A stretch of DNA of 64,000 bases, taken from NCBI GenBank assembly GCA_035771165.1, contig JAWNZC010000314.1:1-64000 (forward strand), given 5' to 3'. This DNA is from Paragorgia papillata (lineage: Eukaryota; Cnidaria; Anthozoa; Scleralcyonacea; Coralliidae). This document shows, piece after piece, positions 25,201 to 36,600 of this stretch. Position 1 is the stretch's first letter. Each line of letters begins with the position of its first letter. The notes beneath the pieces are model-generated. The model did not search any database, had not been told where the DNA came from, and was given only the letters and a program-made list of their open reading frames with translations. The position numbers and the translations under genes are program-made.

Positions 25201-27657
25201 ACATTTGTATAGGTAATGGCATTTAATTAAGGTTTAATTTCACGAGTGATTTCAAAATTTTACAAAATTGCCCGAGTCGCGAAGCGACGAGGGTAATTCG
25301 TAAGATTTTGAAAACACAAGTGAAATTAAACCTTAATTTTACGAGAACTCATGCGATTAGGTGTTAATAATATAGCGGAAAAAACTATTCAAGAGCTATG
25401 TTATGTCCAGAAAATGTCCGCGAAGTACGTACATGTACCTTATCACGGTCGGTGCTCGGCAACATTCTGATTTTCCTCGCTGATCTATCGCTGTGCCTGT
25501 TGCTTTCTTTTTGTAAACACAGGCAAAAGTTCGTAAATTTTCTAGTGTATTCATTTTCACTAATAGTTTACACTCCTTCAATGGTTTAAATTAGTTCAAA
25601 GTAAACAAAAAAAGCATTTTCAGAACGAAAAACCTTGCAGATTTGTTGAAAAAAAGTCAGTCCTCTGAGGTTCACTGTTACTGAGTAACAAAGCGACCAA
25701 TCACATGCAAGTACTGCTGATCAAGGAACCAATCAAGTGCAAGTAATTTTGCCCTGAATTACAAAAAAATGCCCTCTTCATATCATTAGCCAATCATATT
25801 CGAGTAATTTTGCCCTCTATATTAGTCAAGTTAGTCACGAAGTTGAAATCGAACGGTCACAGATGTTCGGTCAAGTGAAATATCGGACCTCCGTTTTCTG
25901 CACGGAACCTGCGCTCGTTCGGTCCGTACTAAAAACGTTGGTCCGATATTTCACTAGTACAGACCTCACGCTCGGTCAATAAGTAGTAGTTGTTATATAG
26001 CTAAAGTTTTGCGGGATAAAACGATGACTGCCATTGGTTGGTTTGTGGTCACATGACAATAGCTAAATGTCAATGTAGACCGAGCGGGCAACAATTGAGA
26101 ACTAATTGCCCACTCAGACAATAATATTGCAATTGTTGCCCGCCAGAACTTTGAATTCTTCACGGTATCCTATAAACAAAAGCTTGTTTGGTACGAAAAA
26201 ACATTATTTATAGGTCTTCAAAGCATTGTGTGAAGATTAACTGGAAAACCGATAAATGTATTGCTGTTCTTTTGTTCTGAGACTCATATTTGCATGTTTA
26301 GTTGAAGTGAAATTACGAAGCTAGGCGTTATTTTTTTGGTAAGTCTTTCAGTTTGTCTTTTGTGTACTTTCCCTTGATAAACGTCGAAATTATTCAGTGA
26401 AACTCAAGCTATATAACAAAGCACTTAATGTCTGATCCCTCAGGAAACAGTTAGTTTCGTTTTCCATCGAGTTTCGATGTTTCCCTGGACTTCGTCTCGG
26501 GAAATATTTAGACTCTCGGGAAAACAAAACAAACTGTTTCCCTCGCGACCAGACATTAGTATAGGTAATAGCATGGTTTCGAGTGCAATTTGGAAAAAAC
26601 GTGCATGAGTGAGTTTTTCAAAGGCTACCAAAATTGCTATTTGAGGTCGCGTGTTTTTTCAAAATTGCACTCGAAACCATGCTATTACTTATTAATAATA
26701 TACATGAAAACGTTAGACAAATGTTCTTCCAGACTCCAGCTACGACGTTACTACCACTCATTGCTCCACTTCTCGAAGCTTCAATGGTTAAAAACTGCTT
26801 CGCTTTGTTCACTAAATACGGCAAACGTTTTACTCATAGCATCTAACCTCTTCTAGTCTTCTTGCAGGAACTTTAATGACAATATTAAAGCAAAATTCAC
26901 TCTGTATTTCATCGAAATGTTCTTCGACAACTTTATGTTTTGGTCGCCATATTGGATTTTCTCGTGAGGAAAAAGCATCCTTCAAAATCCGCATAAGCAT
27001 TTCATTGGCTTTCCGGTAGTTTCCGGTTGTTTATTAGCCAATTTCATTTTTCTGCACTGTATTACATTAAAATTGCACTCCTCTCGACCAATCAGGATGC
27101 AGTAATTTTGTCATGTATATTATTAAGTGTATAATACAACACTGCACAGACTGAAGATACGTGTACATACTTTAAGCCTTTCCATGATCTCGCGTAAAGG
27201 CAGTTCATGCTTATCTCCACCAATGTATGTACTGTTTGGAAGATAAAAAATAGCATCTTGGTCTTGTTCAAATTGATCTAAATACAACATAAGTGAGCGT
27301 CAGGCTACAGCATCTAAATGACTTCTTAATTATTAACACCGAGAGTGCAGTTGTAGTGTATTATGGGGAATTATTATACAACTGCATTAAAAACTGTCCA
27401 AATAACGCTAAAAATGAGTGCAAATATACAGTGATATTTGGATAGTTAGTTATTTGCACACACGGGAGACTACTTCATGTATGCTTATTATTTTGTCTTG
27501 GTGCAAGTCACGCTACTTCTCTGGCCTTTTTAAAGTTTTCTTTTTCCATAAAAATTTGTTGATCAGAGCAGTTGTATAATAAATTTCTTATTAGATGTTT
27601 TGGTATGTAGTATCGCTGTATATTTTTACTCGTTGTTTGTATTTTGACTCGCCCTGC

Positions 27658-27693
<36 letters not shown>

Positions 27694-30600
27694 ACAGCGA
27701 TACTACACACCAAAACATCTAATAAGATATATATATATATATCAGACTGGGAACTTGACAGTATAAAACAAGCCACAAAGCCAATCTCTGTACATAAAAG
27801 ACACTGGTCAAAACAAAGCACCATTTTCCAAAATACCATTACACAATTACCATTATGCAATATACAATTTTGCAAAGTACCGTTTTTCAAAATACCATTT
27901 CACAAAGTACCATTTTGCAAATTACCATTTGGCAAAGTACCATTTCACAATTACCATTCCACAAGTACAATTTTGCAAAGTACCATTTTGCAATGTACCA
28001 TTTCACAAAGTAACATTTTGCAAATTACCATTTGGCAAAGTACCATTTCACAATTACCATTTTGCAATGTACAATTTTGTAAAGTAACATTTTGCAATGT
28101 ACCAAAAACAAAGTACCATTTTGCAAAGTAGTATACGCAAGTACAATTCCACAAAGTACCATTTTGCAACAAAAGTACCATTCTACAACAAAAGTACGAT
28201 TTTGCAATGTACCATTTTGCAAATACTACATTGTATTTTGCAAAGTACCATTTTGCAAAGTATCATTTTGCAATGTAGCATTTTGCAAAGTATCATTTTG
28301 CAATGTACCATTTTGCAATGTACCATTTTGCAACGTAGCATTTTGCAAAGTACCACTTTGCAAAGTATCATTTTGCAATGTACCATTTTGCAAAGTATCA
28401 TTTTGCAATGCACCATTTTGCAAAGTACTACAACCATTTTGCAATGTACCATTTTGCAAAGCACTACATTGTATTTTGCAATGTACCATTTTGCAAAGTA
28501 CTATTTTGCAATGTACCATTTTGCAAAGTAGTACACACAAGTACCATTCCACAAAGTACCATTTTAAAAAGTACCATTTTTCAAAGTGCCATTTTGCAAA
28601 AATACCATGATTCTCATCTACTTACCTAATATTTCTCCAAAGTCGGATGTGAGAAGTTTCTCTGGAGGGATTCCCTTCAACGTGTCTAAAATAAGAATTA
28701 CCAAAGCATTATTTTTTAATATTTCCCTGAAATACTGTCAAAGGTTTGAAGGTAGAAATTTATGGTGTAAATTAAAATGCAAAAATATGAAGAATTTTTG
28801 ATGAAAAAATTTAATTTTTAATTTTTAATTGATAGCAGCTTACCTCAGCTGAACTAAGTTAACCTGAATAAATATTGTTTATAATAATAATAAAAAAATG
28901 AAGAAATGAATATGAAGAAAAAAGATAAAATTGATTTTTGGGACACTACTGTAATATTACAAACTGTACTTAATGTAATGTCTCATCACATGAAAGCTTT
29001 TTTGGATTGCTTTCTTCTCCAAAATTATGTTTTTAAGAGGTAATAACTTCGCAACATTTTAATACTTTTGCTGAAATGTTTGGGGATTGCTAGCTATATA
29101 GACGGCCGGCTAACCTCGATAAAAGTGTCTCAAAAACGTCGTTGATGGCATTTTTTGTTACAAGCAGATAACCATGCCAGATAGTAGGGGGTTTACCAAC
29201 CAGCCGTAATTTTAAATTTATATACTAAAATTTGTTGTTTTTTTAAAGGCACACTGGGATGAATGGGATTTTTATGGAGTGATGCAAACTATACGTAGGT
29301 GTTTTATTTTGAAAGACTCGCTTCAGAGCGTTATCCAATCAGCGTGCCTCCAGGTGTGGTTACAGATATCCCATTCATCACATTGTGCTTTTAAAAAGCT
29401 TCAAATTTTAGAATCATAAATCAATAATTATGACTGATAACCCCCTTTACCATCAAAATATACACTATCCGATATGATTTATCATGGTTACCTTCTTGTA
29501 ACAAAAAATGCCATCAAAAGTAATATTTTGAAGCCTTGCCCGGTCGTCAATATACTGTACCCCGCAATAGCTATAGGAAGCAATTAAGTTGATCTTGGAG
29601 GGGCAGAGCTTCAAAAGGGCACTTTGTTCAGGGGGTGGAGCTTCAAAAAGACATTTGAAACCATAGTCAATAGACATATGGTCTGGAAACTCAGCAAACT
29701 TCAAAGCGCCTATAATGAGCTGTGATTTTATGTTGAACCGTACCTTTGTTTTAGGTTTATTAATATTTAAATAGCACGGTTGAGTGATTGAACTGAAACG
29801 TTGGTAATGATCACGTTAATTTTATTAATTAGAAAACAAAATCAAGAATGTTCACCGAATAGGGCACCAAATAGGGCACACCACGTGCTGTTTAATGGCT
29901 GTCCCTCCTGGGAGATAGTGTGATGTTTTGTAATATCAATAGATTCCCTTGTTCTTCGCTTGGAAGTATGACCCAGGGTTTGAAATTTTCGGCAGTATCC
30001 AAGTAGATACCAGGTTTCTGAATTTGGTATCCCTCCTTGAAATCTAGTATCCCACTTTTGTCGTTTTGAATACTAAACATCTCAACTTGCAATATCTAAA
30101 ATTAACTACAACAGTTTGTGACAGTGCCTGCAGTTACGTTATGTTTTAAGACGTTACGCTACATTGTAAGACGTTACGCTACATTCTAAGACGTTACGCC
30201 AGATTCTAAGACGTTACGCCAGATTCTAAGACGTTACGCTCCATTATATTGGACGTACGTTACATTGTAAGACGTTACGCTACATTGCAAGACGTTACGT
30301 TACATTGTAAGTCGTTACGCTACATTCTAAGACGTTACGCTACATTCTAAGACATTATGCTACACGCTCTACGGCGTTATACGCTACATTTTAAGACACT
30401 ACGCTACATTCTAAGACATTACGCCATATTCTAAGACGTTACGCTACACTCTAAGACATTACGCTACATTCTAAGAGGTTATGCTACATTCTAAGACATT
30501 ACGTTACATTCTAAGACGTCACGCCACATTCTAAGACGTTACGCTACATTATAAGACATTACGTTACATTATAATACGTTACGTTACATTGTAAGACATT

Positions 30601-33600
30601 ACGTTACATTGTAAGACGTTACGCAAGATTCTGTTGCTGTGCGCTATCGAAAATTTTATTGTATCCCGTTGGATACTGAAGTTAAGACTTCTAGTATCCA
30701 AAACGAAAATCTAGTATCCTGTGGATATTGGGATACCGCAAATTTCAAGCCCTGAATTGACCATCATGTTAAGTGGGAAGAGTCGTCATTCTTAGCCAGC
30801 GACAAGCAATACTTCACGCGAAGAACAAGGAAATATATTGAGGTTTGCAAAACATCACACTATCTCTCAGGAGGGACAGCCATTAAACAGGACGTGGTGT
30901 GCCCTATTCGAAGGACATCCTTGATTATATTTTCTAATTAATAAAATTAACGTGATACGCCATTGTATTCTTACGTGATTTGATTGATCAGTTGCTTATA
31001 GTTTATAAATGACGAGAGCCAACAGCTTGTTGTTATTGCTCTGATGAAGGTCTGAGCAGAGAATAGAAATACAACCAGAAGTCCAACTCGAGTGACAACT
31101 TGTCCGCATTTCTTCAATGCGCAGGCGCGATATTTTACGCCATCTTTACGCAATCCTGGCAAGTTCCCCCGGCAGTTTTAACCTCCTTTTGAAGGTCCAA
31201 ACTGCCGGGGGAACTTGCCAGGATTGCGTAGGATTGCGAGGAATCAAGATGCGCGAGCACATAAACTTCAAAGGTTCCGACGCGAGTTGGACTTCTGATT
31301 GTATTTCTATTCTGTGGCCTGAGTCAACAGGCCGAAAGCTTAGCAAATAAATATTTTACGTAGTGTTTCCACAAAACTTATCTATATTACATTATCGCCA
31401 TGAAAACTTTCAAAGTATTTCTTATTTTTATAGAAAGTCTGTCATGTCTTCTATGTTCATATATATGTAATAATCAACCCTGGTATGGATCATTGACAAT
31501 AATTTTGCTTAAGAATAGAAAGCTGAGTACATTGCCTGCAAAAGTGTATACTAGACATGTGCGTCCATTCAGTACTTACTATAAAGCCAGAAATCCAAAG
31601 AGAGTTCAGGAGGGAACGATGAATCGAGATCTGCATCTAATATACCAAGGGGATCCAAATCAGCAATATTATTTCCTCGAATCTAACAACATGGAAAAAA
31701 TATAGAAGTTAATCCATTCACAACACATTTCTGCTTATATTATAAGTAATATTGAGCATTTCACTCGATTACATAGCATGTTCTAAGGATTTTGGGTGAA
31801 GGAAAATTCGAGTGTAGAATATATATATTTTAAGACCAAACCGGGACCAGTTGTGAGAAATGCAACTACACAGGCCTTCCGGCAGGAATTGAACCCACGA
31901 CCTTGCGATTCTAGTGCAATGCTCTACCACTGAGCCACGGAGGGCGTTGCCGAGTGCTTGATCGCGAGTTCTGTATATAAGGCGAGTTCTGTATATAGTT
32001 GCATTTCTCGCAACTGGCCCCGGTTTGGTCTTAAAATGTATATATTCTACACTCGAATTTTCCTTCACCCAAAATCCTTAGAACATGCTATGTAATCGAG
32101 TGAAATGCCCAATATTACTTATCATATACCCAATTCTCTCCTGGCATTACCACCTTATTATATACAGAACTCGTGACCAAGCTCTCGGCAACGCCCTCCG
32201 TGGCTCAGTGGTCAGAGCATTGCACTAGAATCGCAAGGTCGTGGGTTCAATTCCTGCCGGAAGTTGCATTTTTCGCAACTGGTCCCGGTTTGGTCTTAAA
32301 ATATATATATTCTACACTCGAATTTTCCTTCACTCAAAATCCTTAGAACATGCTATGTAATCGAGTGAAATGCTCAATATTACTTATAATATACCCAATT
32401 CTCTCCTGGCATTACCACCTTATTATATACACAGAACTCTCGATCAAGCTCTCGGCAACGCCCTCCGTGGCTCAGTGGTCAGAGCATTGCACTAGAATCG
32501 CAAGGTCGTGGGTTCAATTCCTTCCGGAAGGCCTGTGTAGAGTTGCATTTCTCGCAACTGGTCCCGGTTTGGTCTTAAAATATATATATTCTACACTCGA
32601 ATTTTCCTTCACCTAAAATCCTTAGAACATGCTATGTAATCGAGTGAAATGCTCAATATTACTTATAATATACCCAATTCTCTCCTGGCATTACCACCTT
32701 ATTATATATACAGAACTCTCGATCAAGCTCTCGGCAACGCCCTCCGTGGATCAGTGGTCAGAGCATTGCACTAGAATCGCAAGGTCGTGGGTTCAATTCC
32801 TGCCGGAAGGCCTGTGTAGTTGCATTTCTCGCAACTGGTCCCGGTTTGGTCTTAAAATATATATATTCTACACTCGAATTTTCCTTCACCCAAAATCCTT
32901 AGAACATGCTATGTAATCGAGTGAAATGCTCAATATTACTTATAATATACCCAATTCTCTCCTGGCATTACCACCTTATTATATATACAGAACTCTCGAT
33001 CAAGCTCTCGGCAACGCCCTCCGTGGCTCAGTGGTCAGAGCATTACACTAGAATCGCAAGGTCGTGGGTTCAATTCCTGCCGGAAGGCCTGCGTGGTTGC
33101 ATTTCTCGCAACTGGTCCCGGTTTGGTCTTAAAATATATATATATTCTACATTCTACTATTCGACATTTTGCTTTTGTCTCGACTGATTAGTTCCACCTG
33201 AGAGCTTACGAGACAAAAGAAAATGTAGCTTCGTACGACATTTTTCGCCTAGTGGAAATCCAGCTTTAAGTAAAATATCACGTTAAGGTTACGTTACACC
33301 ATAGAAATTTAAAAATACAAAAAAAAAATTTTTTATGCGTAATTAGCTGCGTTAAGCCAAATGCTGAAAGGTTTTGAAAAGTTTATTTCGTTTAAAACAA
33401 AATTCATTAAGATATTTAGCGATGAAAATGGTAACCAGCTCTGTTTTCCCGTGAAATTTAAATGTTCCAAGGCTTGTTTCTTCAGCTTTAAATTTCAGCT
33501 AAACTGCCGCATTCAAAGACTTTTGTTGAACACGGGTTTTGGCCGATTTTTTTCAAATTTTCACAATGTATCGGAGACAATAAGAGCTTCAAAAGTGTGT

Positions 33601-36600
33601 GCGGTAGCTATACGATTTTTTTTTCATTTCTGAGTAATCGACTACGATTCATGGTATGCACGCAACTTAACTGAGGTTGCAAAAGAATGCCTTATATCTT
33701 AAAAATAAAATAAAATAAACCATAGCTACCGCACACACTTTTGTAGAACAGCTAGTTGAGTTTCAATTAAAACTATTTCTACATGATTTGATTGAAAATG
33801 TAGTTCAACAAAAGTCGCGGCGCAAAGCGAATGCGTTTTCAGAATTTTGTCAAAACAAAACAAGTTTAAATACTTTTCAAAATTGTAAATCAACTGTACA
33901 ATTCTACAATCACTTTGCTATAAACTGTAAAAATTTGAATTTGATTGCTTTTAAATTCAACGCGCAGTTGCATTTTTCGCAAAGCACTACTCCAAGGTGT
34001 TACGTAACCTTAACTAAAATATCACGGCATTCAACAAACAAAAATACAAAATAACAGAGCTGTTTTAAAATAAAAAGGGAATCTACCATTTATGAGGCCT
34101 TACTTTATCTGTGATAGATTTTCAATTTTGTTATACTAATAAGACAAATTTTTCATGTTCTGGCATTAAGGTGAATTTATATGTTGGCCACAGAACTACT
34201 GTATAATTCAATACATGGATAGCCATGTCCGCGACTAAACTTGGCTCTTAGAAATCCAATTGTATGTGACTGAAATACGATTGCAATGGGTAAAACACAA
34301 TCATGCATGTTTGGTTGAAATGTCATTGAGTTTACTAACAATAGTACGGTACAGGCATTGCCTGGAAAAGCATGCGCGTTTTAAAAACACATACTCAGTC
34401 TCACAGCATAGCGTAATTTGGTCTCACCTTGGTCTCACAGCATTGTGTAATCGATCTCATAGCATAAAACATAATAGGTCTCACAGCGTAGCACAATCTG
34501 TCTCCAGCATAGCGTAATCAGTCTCACAACATATAGCGTAATCAGTCTCACAACATATAGCGTATTCAGTCTCGCAGCATAGCGTATTTCCAGTCTCACA
34601 ACATAGCGTAGTCAGTCTCACAGCATAGCGTATTCAGTCTCAAAGCATAGCGTATTCAGTCTCACAACATAGCGTATTCAGTCTCACAGCATAGCGTATT
34701 CAGTCTCACAGCATAGCGAAGTAGGTCTCACAATATAGCATAATCTGTTTGACCCCCAGAATTGGCTTTACAGTGTAGCGTAATCGGCATCACCCCTGCA
34801 ATTAGTCTTACAGCGTAGTGTAATCAATCAGCCTCAGAGCGTAGCCTATTCGGTCTCAGAGCACAGCATAATTAGTCTCACTCACATAATCGGTCTCACA
34901 GCATAGCATAATTAATCTCACTCAAAGTTATTCTCAAGGTTAAAGAACATCATATATAAATACTCGAAGTAATGTTTAAAGGCCGACAATGAGGACTAGA
35001 CATCACATTTCTAGTCCTCTTCCCAGTACTTCCCTGGTATTTCAAGTCCTTTCACGTGGTAGAATTCAAGCACTTGTGATTGGTTGATTATCTGATGAAT
35101 TATTAATGAGTTTGAGAATAAACGTTACATCATGTATTTAATCATTTCAGAGTTACATGTTTGCCATTCTATATCTCATAAGGGGGGGGGGGGAGAGCCA
35201 AGGCATCCCCCAGCTCCCCCTGGCTACGTCCCTGACTGTACCTATTATAGTATAAACATCCTACTGTAAAACGGATCTTAACTTTTCACGACAGAATGTA
35301 ACATATTACATTATGTAACACCACATGATGATACGCATCATCCACTGTAGTTCTAGCATCGCGATTGCATGTGCAAAAAGAGCACCTCGCATCACTGAAG
35401 AGCTCTATTTATAAAGCGAGTCCATTTTAGTCAGGGCAAGGCGTGAGTGCACTGTACCTACATGTATATATATGAAAAGTACCAATACAATTACATAGGC
35501 TGAGGCGGTTTTGGAAAAAAAAACGAAACCGAAAACCGTCACGAAAAAACTGGTAAAACCGACATAACCAATCTTCTGCATTAATTAAATTATTGTGAAA
35601 TAAAAAAACCCAAATCAAACCAACATGCGTGTTTACTTTATGAAGCAATAAATAAATATATTGTAGCAACCAACATTGATTATTTACAATTAGTTAAAGT
35701 TTTATACATCAAAATGTAAAATTCTAGGCGTTTAATACAAGTGCCTTAATTTTTGTTTACAAATTCTCAGTAAAAAAAACGAGCATGTCAACCTTTTCAG
35801 GATTTAACCGCGCTCGTGCTGGAGTGCTTACAAGTCCTGCCTTGCTGAACAGTCGCTCTGATGGTGAGCTAGAAGCTTGAACAGCGAGGTATCTTTTAGC
35901 AAGCTGACTGGCAACGAAATGAACTTGAATTTCCGCTTCTCACCATTCCAATGGATTTTCATCTCCGTCGATAACTGGATATGTGACGTATCTTTTAATT
36001 TCTGCGGACAAACGATCGCGCGGTGACTGGGCTGCCGATGAGGATGCTTTTGGCTCCTTTAAACTGGTCAATGCTCCAAGGCTCAACTTCACCTTCTTCG
36101 CTGGCGGTTCTGGACTTGGAGAAGCATCATTCACTTCTTCATGGGATAGGAGAAAAACAGCTTGTGCCAGCAGTTCTTCTTTCACCACGTGAAATTCTGA
36201 CGGCTTAAGCTTATCCTCTTCGTCGTCCAACTCGCCCGTTGTGAGGAAATCAGTTTTATAAGTTAAACTGAAAAACTTTGAATCGGTTTTTCGGTTTTCC
36301 ACCGTGAAAGAAACCGGAAAACCGATCTCAAAACAAAACCGATCTTTTCCTGTTAACCGCCTCAGCCTATACAATTACAATCTCACAACATACACTCAGT
36401 AATGTAGTAAATTATCTTCAAAAACTCATTAATAATTCATGAGGAAAACACAAAGGAAATCAGTACCATGTCCGTGGCTTTATACCTGATAAAACTTCTT
36501 GACGTCAGAAAGAATACTAATGATGAACATACAATTTTATATAAAGAATACTAATGAACATAACATCCAATAACGAATCGTTTTTGAAGCCATTCAAAAC

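Larger units (their letters stand above)
31741..33150. repeat. tRNA-like tandem array (one inverted, four direct units)
   Basis: Units of ~278 bp with a tRNA-like core. One unit on the minus strand (core 31874-31944) faces four on the plus strand (32194-32264, 32461-32532, 32740-32811 and 33017-33088; spacing 267, 279, 277). The inversion point is near 31980. The core folds as a cloverleaf: 7-bp acceptor (ccctccg/cggaagg, one C.A mismatch), D arm gctc-agtggta-gagc, anticodon arm ttgca-ctagaat-cgcaa and T arm gtggg-ttcaatt-cctgc. The loop would place AGA at the anticodon, but the long variable arm of serine tRNA is absent. Likely a tRNA-derived SINE-like repeat amplified in tandem. Confidence 0.85.

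Noticed and set aside
28092..28610. 172-aa open frame as a gene
   Set aside because: It is a translation of a 15-bp tandem repeat, with equal-quality frames on both strands.
31400..31705. 101-aa plus-strand open frame
   Set aside because: Antisense of OGDH exon 3, whose minus-strand translation is clearly conserved.
31874..33088. A cluster of functional serine (AGA) tRNA genes
   Set aside because: No long variable arm, a C.A mismatch in the acceptor, no nearby T-run terminators, and a SINE-like constant linker; kept as tRNA-like repeats.
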